Shown one piece after another: positions 33,539 to 44,732 of a stretch of DNA of 64,000 nt (positions are counted from its first letter, which is position 1; every line of letters starts with the position of its first letter). The translations under genes and the position numbers were made by a program. This DNA comes from Rhynchosporium graminicola (lineage: Eukaryota; Ascomycota; Leotiomycetes; Helotiales; Ploettnerulaceae): positions 310,001 to 374,000 of the forward strand of contig FJUW01000040.1 in assembly GCA_900074885.1 (NCBI GenBank). Direction: 5' to 3'. Below the pieces are notes generated by a model, which was not told where the DNA came from, did no database searches, and worked only from the letters and a program-made list of their open reading frames with translations.

Positions 33539-34171
33539 TCAAGAAGGAGAAGGTCGGTCCGTAGCTCTCTTCAGCACTGCCTCTAACAGTTCACCAACCC
33601 TCTGCGAATCCTCATCCATTTGACCCTCTCCCTCTCCCTCCTTGATGTTTCTCAATGGACCAAAAAGCCAGAGCTCCTTCAATTCGCGGGTCAATTGAAG
33701 CAGATCCTCTGTTGCGCGAACCTAGAATACAACAAGATCAGCACCCAACATCGAGTCTCAAATGCTTGTATTAAACGGAGGAATATAGCTTACCAAAGCC
33801 GAGCTCTCAACCTCCATCTGAAGCCCATGAGCAGCAGAAGCCTCCTTCGTAGCTCCATCTGGAGTAGGTTCGGCAGCGAGAGTAACCAGAGCTTTGAAGC
33901 GTGTGAGTAGGGCAGCAACGGCACGCTCTTCGCGGTCTAAGAGATTGTCAATGACCGGGTCATCAGAGAACGCCCCTTTCGAGAGCGTCTTTGGACTTTT
34001 CGGGAGTGGAGTTGCAGGAGTTGCAGGAAGTCCTCGAGAGGAGGAGAAGATGGTGTTGCTGAGGTCGAGCGTGAGTGCCGTAATGGAACGACGCTGCCGA
34101 CTTGGACTTTTTTCTACGGTGCTGCCGTTTTCATGCGCTTTGTTGGAGCCATGCTGATTTGCTTGCTCCAT
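33539..34171 (-). CDS. MED22: Mediator complex subunit 22 (Srb6-like)
   Basis: Two exons (34171-33794, 33721-33539) give 187 codons, 186 aa. After a polar N-terminal part, the helical core begins near DNLLDREERAVAALLTRFKA. It continues across the intron (GTAAGC...TTCTAG) with the family hallmark ESSALV|RATEDLLQLTRELKEL and then WLFGPLRNI. MED22 is a small head-module subunit that pairs with MED11 and bridges RNA polymerase II and TFIIH. The N-terminus is longer than typical. An in-frame ATG further upstream (34228) would add 19 residues; 34171 (MEQANQHG) is preferred because the extension is not conserved-looking. Divergent from twinfilin. Confidence 0.85.
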
Positions 34172-34664
34172 CGTATGCAGGATTTCGGATCGCACTTGCT
34201 TAAGAAATTTTGGGTTTGTATGTAGCAATGCTTGGTTCTTTGTGTGGAGTTTTTTGGTTTGAGTCTCAACTCATGACCTGGAATGAACAGAAAAAAGAGG
34301 GATGCTTACCGACAAGGCTAGTCGTTGTGTGTTGTGTTCCTTCCATTTTATATATAAGCTAGTGAATGTGAAATGAGATAATTATAATTCTGGTGGTGGT
34401 GAAAGGTGAAGTGGAGCGAAAGGAAAGTGAATGGAAGTGAACGAAGAGAAGAGAAGGGACGTTGAACTTGAGAGATGAGGATGAGATAGATGAAGTAAGT
34501 AAGGGCTCCGCTCCGCTCCGCCCAGCGTGCCCCTCGTTCCGCTGCGCCAAGCCTACTCTTCCCCGCCAACATGAGCGGACGATGCGCGAGCTTGCATTCG
34601 AGCTTCACTTCCTCTTTCGTCTCCACCTTGGTCTGCCAGTCGAGTCACGTAAGCAACATATATC
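34172..34664. promoter_or_regulatory. Shared promoter interval MED22 / TWF1
   Basis: About 490 bp separate the start codons. The middle has a purine-rich run (GAACGAAGAGAAGAGAAGGG near 34440) and a CTCCGCTCCGCTCCGC tract near 34505. Promoter role inferred from divergent gene arrangement. Confidence 0.45.
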
Positions 34665-35764
34665 ATGCAGTCCGGAATATCAGGTTAGAAAGAAAACTCT
34701 CCTCTCCATCAACACATGTCCATGGTTCTAAGATCTCCAAGCCTCGCAGGACCTTCACACAGCCTTCCAGACCCTCGTGTCCTCAGAAGATCAACGCGGA
34801 CTCATTTGTACCATCACCAAAGAATCCCTTACTCCGCTCACTGTCCTCAGTCCAGCTTCAGACTCGTTCTCCGATGACCTCTCTCTTCTAGCACCTCATC
34901 TAGATCCAAAAGTTGCCCTATATATCATTCTACGCCGCTATGCCAGCTCTGAAACTGCCCCATTTGTTGCAATTACATACGTTCCCGATTCCGCCCCCGT
35001 GAGACAGAAGATGCTCTTCGCATCCACAAGGTTGACACTAGTACGGGAATTGGGAATTGAGAGGTTTCGAGAAACTATTTTCGCAACAACAAAGGAAGAA
35101 CTCACGCCACAGGGATTCGTCAAGCATGATAAGCACGTCGGCTTAGCAGCACCTCTGACGGAAGAGGAGCAAAGCTTAGGCGAGGTCAAGAGGAAGGAAG
35201 CTGAAGAGGGTCGGGGTATGAATGAGAGGAAGAGTCATGTCAGTTCCGGAGTGAGCATGCCTATTAGCGATGAAGCTGTACAAGCTTTGAAAGGTCTAGC
35301 GAGCGAGTCTGGGAATAATCTGGTGCAATTGGTATGTTTCGGATAATCTGAAACTGGAAATTATGCTCATTTTCGTTCAGAAAATCAACATCCCAACGGA
35401 GACCATGGAGCTTGCATCTAGTACTTCAACGGATATCTCAGCACTCTCTGCTACAATCTCAGCAACCGAGCCACGATACTCTTTCTACCGCTACACACAT
35501 ACACACAATGGCTCCTCTTCTTCGCCCATACTGTTTATCTATACTTGCCCATCAGGGTCAAAAATCAAGGAGCGAATGCTGTATGCTGCATCCTCGAGGT
35601 CTGCTGTCTCGGTAGCAGAAGCCGAAGCTGGGCTGACAATCGATAAGAAGATCGAGGCAGGTTCACCTGAAGACATATCGGAAGAGAGTATTAACGGAGA
35701 TTTACACCCAAAAGTGGAAGTGAAGAAAGCGTTTGAACGACCCAAGAGACCGGGAAGGAAATGA
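34665..35764 (+). CDS. TWF1: Twinfilin (two ADF-homology domains, actin monomer binding)
   Basis: Three exons (34665-34683, 34742-35331, 35381-35764) give 331 codons, 330 aa. The first exon is only 19 bases (MQSGIS), joined by phase to ASQDLHTAFQTLVSS, the start of an ADF-H domain. The first domain spans about residues 1-140 (FVAITYVPDSAPVRQKMLFA, TRLTLVRELG). The second begins near MPISDEAVQALKGLAS and contains PRYSFYRYTH, LFIYTCPSGSKIKERMLYA and SSRSAVSVAE. The C-terminal tail is basic (FERPKRPGRK), the capping-protein interaction region in the family. It sequesters ADP-actin and regulates barbed ends in the cytoplasm. Both introns are GT-AG. Confidence 0.93.
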
Positions 35765-36013
35765 AGAGGCTTGTGAGTTCTTGAAACAATAACATAGAAA
35801 TGGCTACGAAAAGTCCTCGATAAGAAATATACATATTTTCATGAGATGACTTCGGGATATCATGATTATATATTCCATACGCGACTTCGGAACCTCCATC
35901 TGCTGCTAGCTTTCCAACCGGTCCCAGAAGTCTATACCCTCTAGATTTGCAACAGATATCCAATGCCCACATTTCCCTTTTGGTAGCCTTGCATTTTTGT
36001 TCTAGGATATTCA

Positions 36014-37398
36014 TTACTCTTCATATTTACCACCAACAATCGGTGCAGTGCTGTTTTCCAGCTTCTCCTTCAAGTACTCGTACACAGTGAAAGTCACTGC
36101 CTGGCCAGGAGCTACACGCATGATTCGTGGTGTGATTCCCTTATAGAAAGCGTGGAATCCTTCTTGTCTATGGTTCCCCACGTCAGCATAACCAAGTCAT
36201 ACTCTCGCTAAGAAAAATAAACACACCTGAACATGTCTTTCGCGATTGCCATTATCCTACTGAGAGCAGTCTCACCCGGCTGTCCTGGCATCTTCTGCAG
36301 ACGGGTCTTGATGGTATCAATTGGCGCGTTGGAAAGTGGTCCCATAGCTCCGGAGACGAGACCGATAAGCGTGGTCTGGTATGAGGGTAATGGTGTGGTT
36401 GCGTAGTCGGGTTGCCATCTCTGTAGGATTTCTTTGAATTCTGTGTATGCGGTGAAATTCACGGCTTGATTTGATCCTACCCATTCAATTAGCACATAAT
36501 ACTTGAGACGGGAGTACCGGGAAGCATGTACTGTAGTGGGGCAAATTCCGGGGTAGCGGGGTAATGATTGAAATACAGATGCAGTAGGTACATACCTTGC
36601 CGTAATGCAGTGAGTGAAACTCCGCGGTACAGAGCTCCAAACCCTTCCTCCTTGATCACGGTATATAGAGCGTGTGCGGCATTTCGGTATTTTGGAATAT
36701 CGAGCGGATCAGCCATACTGTGATGTTGTGCTTGCAGACGGATCTTGATCACTTCCATGGGCGTTACGACTGCGACTGCCTCGGTTACACCTGCTGCTAG
36801 ACCAGCTTTTTTCCATTGTCAGTACTAGTAATTATGAAAGATCGCAGATTTCCAGCGAGCAAGTTGCTGCTCAAAATGGTCCGTCGTGAAGGAGATACTA
36901 ACCCAAAAAGGTAGATTTCCCGCTTACAGCCCCAGACTCTTTGTCCGCAAGCATCCTCTTATATGCCTCAAAACTTGTAAATCGGATGGCCATTTTCGGT
37001 ACGATACCGGTAACCACAGCACCTAGTCCCTTGTATAGCCCGAGCGGTGTTTCCCTCTTCACAATCTCTACGCCTGTGGTGATGAAGCCTCGCTTCTTTA
37101 CGCCTGGGGCGCGTGCCCGACGAGAAAGTTGCATGCGCACTTTGATAGTGTCTACAATTCATGATTAGTCGAAGTCGACGAATGTATAATGGGATTACCG
37201 TGTGAGGGAAAGACTTACCAAGAGGATGGCATACAAGAGCCTCCATCATGCCAGCTGCTCCTCCGGCTGTTGAACTGTGTTAGCATGTGCCTCTAAGTCA
37301 GAAATCTGTAGGACTTCCTCTCTACACGTACCGATCAGATTTGTTGCGGCAGAAGTTGGCTTCTTGCCATTCGGACCGCTAAAATTCTTCGCAGACAT
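36014..37398 (-). CDS. SFC1: Mitochondrial succinate-fumarate carrier
   Basis: Six exons (37398-37332, 37266-37219, 37151-36903, 36805-36596, 36476-36227, 36167-36014) give 326 codons, 325 aa, typical for the SLC25 family. Three repeats each carry the carrier signature: CHPLDTIKVRM, TPMEVIKIRL and APIDTIKTRL. The start is MSAKNFSGPNGKKP. The contacts ALYRGVSLTALRQGSNQAVN and FYKGITPRIMRVAPGQAVTF are characteristic of the Sfc1/Acr1 subgroup, which exchanges cytosolic succinate for mitochondrial fumarate and is needed for growth on acetate or ethanol. It lies in the inner mitochondrial membrane. It is convergent with twinfilin, 249 bp apart. Confidence 0.93.
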
Positions 37399-39995
37399 CT
37401 TGACAGCTTCGGTGGGTTGTGACGAGTCTGCTTTACTGGTCTTGCGAGTTCGGATCAGACCCGTCGCTGTGACAGAGATAGCTGTCTATCACTTCTGACC
37501 CTCTCAGAAATCGTGACACTATTCTGAAGCGCTCTTGTGTACTTTCAAGCGGGATATCGAAGAGACAAGAACAAAAATACAGAAGTAGATACAAAACGGG
37601 ACGTGTGTGAGAGACGGAGAGCGCAAACAGTGAGGAAGAACAGTTGAAGCTCGGCGAGGCTTTTGCTAGTATCCAAACACCCACCCACCCGTTGCGTTGA
37701 TCCGCGGCTCAGGAAAAGGGAGGGAGGCATAGGAAGGCTAGCCCTTTGCTCCATTGGGACAAGTAAAAGCTGGAACAGCCAGTGACTGGTTTGAATGAAA
37801 ATGTGGAATGGTGGGTGGCACATGGTCAGTGTACTTTCTAGCTCGGCGTAACGGAGGAGGACATGGCATGACATCTCAAATGAGAATACATCTAGTACTA
37901 TACAGACAGTCTGTACTGCCTTCGAAGTGGAGTAACAAAGTGTAAGATAAGATAAGATAAATTCTGCACTGCACTGCACAGCCATGCTATGTTATGCTTC
38001 TTCTTGTTGCGGGCCAGATGCAATGTACAAGTAATTTCAGGGCTGCTTCTCGTCTGAATATTGTTCAAACATTCTTCCTCAAGGTTAAGGTTAATCAGTC
38101 AGTCACATATCGGCTTGTGAAAATGACGTTCGGTACCCCTCGCCTTGTGCTCCATCCCGGGCGCACGCTTGTGATTTTGCGGGGTGCAGCTTGAGTGGGG
38201 ACTATGTCTGGTACTCGGAAGAACCCAGCCTTTGGAGAGCCGAGGTAGTTCGGGGGGCTATGGACGGAAGCCAATTGTTAATGTTTCCTCCTAGTGGACG
38301 ATGTCAATGAAGCTGTACACGTACTGTAGGTCAGCAAAATACCATTGTTTATGTTGTTAAATACCGCGACGCATCAAACTGCCTAGGCAGGTACTATGCC
38401 ATTATCGGCGGTCTCGGTTTTGACTCTTGATGCTAAGCTTTCCCGCGATCCACATCGGTTGATTGTCAACATTCGCTAATCTTTGTTTACTTGAAGTCTG
38501 CAAGCACTTCAGCAAGATGGATCAAGGTCTTGTCCGGTGAAGACAGTGAATGAAGCTTTTAATAGCTCATGCATTTAACACAGCGATAGGTCACAAATAA
38601 GTTCCACAACTTTCACATTTGATAGCTATATAAGCATTTTGTGACTTTCAATTTTTAATTCTTACAGTTCTCCTGGAGATTGATTGTTCGATCCTGAAAT
38701 TGAATCGAACTCTCGCTTCGCTAGCAACAAATGTCCCAGTCTCGCAAGACTACCGCAAAATTAGCTATTCTCCGCAAAAATCACGTCGATGACTAGGTTC
38801 AAGCGAGCGGGTTTGTGCAAAAGTGTTGCTTGTCGAGTGCTCATCGTGGTTAACGCTGCTGATATCCTCGTTGAGTCGAATTTTCCGTCGATCGATCTTC
38901 GCATATGCTGTAGTGTTGAAGCTACTTTTCGCAACACCATCACGAAAGTGCTACAAACTCTTAGGTTGGTTAAACATATGGACATATTGACCAGAGCGAA
39001 GTCCGTTTGACACGTTGTATATGTCAGTCTTGTTTAAATTTGGTCCCGATATGAGTCACTTCCCAGATTTCAGAGTTAGATTCAGTGGCTGTAGAACTCA
39101 ACTCGCTGTAGGGAATCGTACGCATCTGAGATAGAATATGTAATGTCAAGAGTCTGGGTACTCCCAAGGGTAAGATCGTAGGAATAAACACCACTCACTG
39201 GCATGCCAGTGAAGCTGTGCCTCTATTTCCAATGAGGCATGCATGAAGCGAGAGAATGCGCATAAAAGCAATAGCCGTGATTTTGGGCAAGCATTATTAT
39301 CTTGCTATGTTTTGAGTCTTGGTATGCAATATGTCCTGCACCACCTACAAGCGCTGCTCTGCGTGATGATTATTTATCCGAAAATTAGCCGAGCCGCTCT
39401 TGGCTTTCGCAGCAGAATAGAATAACTTTGTTGCACGTCGCAATCTTTCAATGCCATGAAAACATATGGCGACATTGCCAAAGTGACGATTTAATTGTTA
39501 GGCCTATATTAAGCAGTCAGCTATTTGGGGGACGCGAAAGTGACTTTTTTTTGTGGGAAATGAATACCTAGGTTGTCATTGAATTTCATGAAGTTGATAG
39601 AAAGTTTGGTTGGTGACTTGGAAGCATTTACTTCAGGCGACTTCCTAGAGTACATACATCTGTAAGATTAACAATCTAAAATACCTGATTCTGACTCTGA
39701 TTTGTATTTGGACAGCCCCTCGCTCGCCACATCAGATTTGCTTCACATTCACATGTCAATAACGCTTCGCGTACACTTTGCAATAAACGCCCAGTATTGA
39801 GTCATCCAATAGAAATCCACTATGTCTCGAAAGTCATAGGATGTATCAAAAACTATCATATTGTACAAAGCTGCGTTCTTTTGTAGTAAGCTGGTCTCTG
39901 CAGCCAGCCGCCACTCGTCTGCTCCGTGACTCCCTACATCTATATTCTTACAATGTCGCCTACTTCAACACAGTTCATACTTCAGTACAATAATA
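37399..39995. other. Long intergenic stretch, no gene supported
   Basis: About 2.6 kb without a convincing gene. Frames at 37.5-38.0 and 38.8-39.0 kb lack motifs and plausible splice partners. A short (GATAA)n run lies near 37944-37961. An imperfect palindrome GTTCGAT...ATCGAAC lies at 38685-38710. The first few hundred bases should hold the SFC1 promoter. Confidence 0.45.
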
Positions 39996-41047
39996 TCATG
40001 CTTGCTTTCCACCTGGTAGGTCTTTTCCGGACGCTTTCTCAAAAGGCAAGTCTAGCATCTTGCTCCGTTGCCGAACAACAGCACTTTCCCCCTTAGGACT
40101 TCCAAACTCTGCGGCTGCTTGCCCGATTCTCTCATCAGGTAGAGCGTCGAGTTTCTTCAAAACTTTTCGCATGTAGCTAACGACCTGTCCCAAGGCATTG
40201 ATATCAACATCTTCGCTGGCCTTGAAAACATTCCTCCAGATAGCCGCAGCTAGTACTGCATCTCCCTTGACCAGTCCTTCGTCATATGCTGCTAGTAAAC
40301 CTCTCCACTGAATAAAAAGGTCCTTCAGGTATTTGCTCCGAGTCCCTGAGGCATGCATATTGTGATATATCATCATACGGTTTTCTGCGTCGTGGAAGAA
40401 ATGGTCCAGAAGATGTTGCTGCCACGGCTTTTCCGATTGTGCTGGGAAGCATCGAAGCCTTACTGATAGCAGATACAGGTGCAGCATGGTGACCTGCGAC
40501 CAGGTACTAAAGGTGGGTTTCAATCCTGCTTCTGCGGACTTTATTAGCTCCTGGAACATCCTCAATTGAAGCTCTGAGCATACCTGTAAGCCACCAGCCT
40601 CCACCAATGCCCAAATCTTCCCCATCTTCAGTCTTAGGCATCTCCTCCTCCGATTCTGGATCTAGTGTGATCGAATAATCTGCTTGTCGCGCGCACTCCT
40701 TGTACAGAGCCTCGGTGGCTCCATACGCTGTATATGTCTCTGTCGCCTTGCCAGTAACCTTTTGTAATCCTGCAGCAGCTTTCATACTCACGGGCAACGG
40801 AGCCTTGTTTATCTTCGATCCTCCTTCGCCGCGGAGAGGTGTCACAGGTGGATTCGACGACTGCTGCGGCGCATTCGGTGGGAGGGGTTCGACATATCGA
40901 CGGGAAGAGCTTGTGAACGCTCGCTGAGCAGATGCTGCAATTCTAGAAGGTTGGGCCTGCTTTTGTTAATTACAAACTTGAGCTGAGTAATGGGCAACAT
41001 ACCTGTCTCATCGTCCGAAGACACATCAAACACGACTTTGAGACCAT
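39996..41047 (-). CDS. CBP3: Ubiquinol-cytochrome c reductase assembly factor CBP3
   Basis: Three exons (41047-41003, 40959-40584, 40525-39996) give 317 codons, 316 aa. The N-terminus MVSKSCLMCLRTMRQQAQ and the following Arg/Ser-rich, acid-free stretch (AQRAFTSSSRRY) look like a mitochondrial presequence. The conserved core follows: KVTGKATETYTAYGATEALY, KECARQADY, then GWWLTG|LKPTFSTWSQVTM across the second intron, RLRCFPA and HLLDHFFHDAENRM. This is the ubiquinol-cytochrome c chaperone domain. With Cbp6 it binds the mitoribosome exit and newly made cytochrome b for complex III assembly. The start at 41047 is chosen by phase: the longer upstream frame (from 41144) does not splice into the core frame. 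Confidence 0.92.
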
Positions 41048-41988
41048 TTTGAATTAAGTGACTTCGTGCAATCGAATTGGAGTTGGGAATATCGCAGGCT
41101 CTAGGGCCATATCTATGTCGGAAAGCGTTATTCGTAGATGTCATGATATTTTGACAGGGGTGCGAGCTAGTTCCGGCTGAATATCGGTCCTTCCGAGTCT
41201 CTCATGTTACCTATTCATGGGTTTTCGCTTGCCTTCCTGCTTTACCTACGATCGCTTCTTTATCCAGGTATCCTTGATTATTTCTGTCAAAAAGAGGGAG
41301 AAATATTTGTCAATAATTATGTTTTCAGTATGGGTTGGATTTACCCGAATATGCGACCTTTCCTCATACAAAGCCCTCGTCTTGACAAATCAATACATTG
41401 TGTCCAATATGAGTCTGAAGTATTTGAACATTTCACAACAGTCTAAGCTGCAATAAATATCGGAAAGCCTTCTTTATCGATCTCGACCGTTCTTGTCTAA
41501 AAGTCTAGATCATCAAACTTCTCCCTCGTCGATTGTCTGGTCTTCTTGGATGAAATGTTTCCGGCATCCTTGTTCAATCGACCTGACTGGTCGCGCGATA
41601 GCATTCACGCAAAATTTCATTCTCCAACACATCTTATTTTACGAATAAAACTCGCAGCAGTCGTCGTTCATTAGATGAAACACCAGATTAATTGGCCAAC
41701 CCAATACAGGACTCTAGGACTTTTCATTATATGCTAAGCGAGCGTGTCAACAAAGTCCTGTAGCCCCTGTGAGCAACTAAGCTTGATCCGCTAGAGCAAT
41801 AGGTATAGTGAATGCAAAGGGTTTCAACACACTTCCTAGATCAAAGCTGGAAACTGACATGGTCGAGCCCTAGTGCGATTGTTGATCCTTGACCACTTAA
41901 TTCAGAAATCCGATATAGATGATTCCTGATTTCTAGTACTGCTAGAAAGAGGTCCGTCCAGTATCATTTCGTTTTCCTGTAGTATTCC
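41048..41988. other. Intergenic, no gene seen
   Basis: Short plus-strand frames at 41.2-41.46 kb overlap each other in different phases and show no motif. Likely the CBP3 promoter on the left and the 3' region of the coiled-coil gene on the right. Confidence 0.4.
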
Positions 41989-43826
41989 CTACGAGCGATT
42001 CTGCCACTCCAAAAATTTCTGTTGCGCATCTAAATCTAATCCACCAGTCCTGCCAACTGGTGACATGGCAATGCGATGGATCTGTCTGGAGTTCCTTTCT
42101 GTCTCAACCGTTATGATATCCATCACGTCGTCCCCTACAACCTGCGCATGCGAGTCACCCCTCATCGAATCGTCTCCAGATTCTTCCTCGCTCTGGCTGT
42201 TACTCCTGGTGTGATATGAGTCCTGGCTCACAGTACCCGGAAGATTCACTGACGCATTGATTGGTGTAGGTTCGTCATTTATGGCACTCTTGCTCCTTGC
42301 GTCTCGATTTGAACGTGATCTCCGTGTATGAGGACGAGGGCCTGATGGCACTTCTTGAGAAGAGCTGGGATTGATAGGCTCTGTTTCGGTGCGTCTAGAT
42401 CGTTTCCCTTTGTCTTTCGGCTCTCTCCTGTCCTCTGATCCCCGTCGACTGGGTGGGATTCTTGCATCTGGGCTCAATTTTTCCTCATCGTGGGTTTTAG
42501 ATTTAATAGCCCCTAAAAACATCTTTCCTATAAGACCCAGGGTACTTGGCTCGGAGCGTATGATCTCACGTCTCCCGGACGCTAGAACATGCTGCGGGGA
42601 CTCCGAAGATCTCGTCGTTGAGGATCGATAGTAAAATGGAGAGGCACTTGGCGGCTGAGTCTTCTCGGACCTCGTTGGACTCCTTTGAGACTTAGAGTGC
42701 TTCTCATCTCGCATTTGGCCGAGTTCTTGAACCTGCAGGACCGCTTTCTCATCAACTACGAGAATGACGGACTCAACCAGAAGCAGATCGTCGTCTCGCG
42801 CCAATCCCGCTTGATATACTCCGGGAAAGAGACAGCAAAATATGCCACTAAATGCTTCGTAAGGCTCTATGTTCCTCCATTTGACAATATCTTTGAAGAC
42901 ACACCCAGGGACACGACCAGCTTCTGATATTGATTGGCTGAACAAAACTTCAGAATCTCTGTATTTGTACTCGACCGATGAACAGGCTATGGCTTGCTTG
43001 AGAGCAGCAGCTGGGCGAAGTACATTGATTTCGAGATCTTGGAAGTGCTTGTCAAGAATTTCAGCTGGAAGGCTAATTGGCGTCTGTGAAAGCTGCCTCT
43101 TCAGCCTTCTCCCAAGGTCTACCATTTGCGACTCTTTGTCGTAGTTGAATTTTTGAGTTGAAATCAGGGTAACCATTGTTTCTGCTCTCCATTTGTTGGC
43201 ACGTAGAATGGAATCTATTTTTGCTCTCAGTATTGTATATGCTTTCGTATTACTGAAAGTCGGAATATAGATTACAAACCTCTGTTTGCTTTCCCATCGC
43301 TATCGCCGCTTATGGCTTCCATCATATAGTCCAGGCCACTCATCGCATTATCATCAATTCCCAGAGGATAACAGGTCAATAATATCTTTTGATATAGGTG
43401 GCACCAGATGTAGCGCGAGAGGAAAACATTGATGCAAGTGTCGAGTTTACCCAACCATCTGAGCTTTCCAAATTCGCTGTCCCACGTCGAATGTCCAGTC
43501 CCGTCATGAATATCTCTTCGAAGACCGAGACGGTAGAGTAGATTATCTTGTCTTTCCCGAAATAATATACTTCCAAAGGCTTGTTGGAAGTCTTGAGAGT
43601 GTCGCGTGAGATCTAGTTCGATTTCGGCCACCCAATCTTGGATGGCACTGTACAGTTCCTGGAACCGCTTCTTGACTTCTCCTGCTGTAATTTCATCGAT
43701 GCTTCCCTGCAGGATCATGATCTTTGCAATTGAGTGGTCTAATCTGTCCTGTAGCTCTGTATTTTGGCTTCTGAGTCTTCTAATCTCACCGATGCCTTGA
43801 TCTGATAACGCTTCGGATGTATCCAT
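41989..43826 (-). CDS. Hypothetical protein with N-terminal coiled coil and disordered C-terminus
   Basis: Two exons (43826-43280, 43223-41989) give 594 codons, 593 aa. Residues about 10-60 form a coiled coil (IRRLRSQNTELQDRLDHSIA). Residues about 60-300 look helical and globular (FQELYSAIQDWVAEIELDL, YIWCHLYQKILLTCYPLG, EILDKHFQDLEINVLRPAA). The rest is low-complexity, rich in Ser, Arg and acidic residues. This layout (short leucine-zipper start, a domain with DWV and W/C-rich helices, disordered tail) is common among uncharacterised Pezizomycotina proteins, but I do not recognise a named family. The intron has GTTTGT and CTGAGAG ends; it is the only junction that preserves frame, so the exact acceptor is moderately certain. 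Divergent from the Hsp70-like gene. Confidence 0.7.
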
Positions 43827-44732
43827 GGCAGAGTTCGGCTCGGAAATTGTATGTCCACGCAGCGACCTCTGCGACTGTCAGCTGTTGTGTAGGAAGCGAT
43901 ATTTAGTTTCTCATCCACGGTTTTGGGATTCCAAGTCGATCAAATCACACAGAAGTTCAGCCGATTGTGGTAAGAATCTCAAGATGTAGACAAGAAACGG
44001 CAGAGCTGGCTGACGAAGTCTTCCGTCCCTCGCGTCTTCTACAAGCCTGATGTTTCAGCCCCCGTTGGAAAGAGAGCAGTTTCTGTCTCAATATGAATAT
44101 TGTCAGATGCTCGAAAACAACGCTTGCCAGGTGGCTGACTGAACTGTTGGCATAACCGTCCGTCGTGCATAGAACATTAATACCGGAAAGACTTTTCAAA
44201 ATGCATGAATTTTTTTAAAAATTTGCCAACTTGTAAACATTAGCAAGCCCATACAGTCAAAGTCATTTTCTGTTTCGGAGTTGTGGGTTGAGGATGAGAC
44301 TTTCAAGTTTCGTATTTCAAGTTGGGGAGAAGCGGGTAGATAGATACCGCTGCTTCTTCGCTCTTTCTGCACCTTCCTCCTTTCTCCGGCCAGGGGATGT
44401 CTTATCATTGGCTTACCTTTGAAAGGCTGTACACAAATATTGATATGGCATGGCAGTTCATGCTGGTCGCCCAATCCAGAAGTTTTGTCGGCCATTTCAC
44501 GGGCATAGCAGCCCCGGGTAAACTCTAGCACTCAGCTTGCCTCCTGGTGCGGATATGCCTGACCCCCTCGAGCCTGCCTCGTCGTACTCCCTCCAGAACC
44601 ACCGGGTTTATGGCAGAACTTCGATTTTTGGTGTTATATATCTGATTGTGCCTGATAACGTAGTACCTCAGTAAAGTGAGACTGCTCTCAATCTCCAAGT
44701 CCAAAACAAGAAACATCCTCGATTCATCTACC
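43827..44732. promoter_or_regulatory. Shared promoter interval, coiled-coil gene / Hsp70-like gene
   Basis: About 900 bp between divergent starts. Minus-strand frames at 44.2-44.7 kb have no motif. No heat-shock element array (repeated GAA..TTC) stands out. Promoter role is inferred from position. Confidence 0.4.

Noticed and set aside
38700..39010. Possible transposase-like HTH start (MSQSRKTTAKLAILRK)
   Set aside because: The frame ends after 21 codons, other frames do not continue a transposase, and no terminal inverted repeats were found nearby.
41003..41144. Upstream ATG at 41144 as CBP3 start
   Set aside because: The frame from 41144 passes through the first donor out of phase with exon 2; only the ATG at 41047 gives a presequence continuous with the conserved core.
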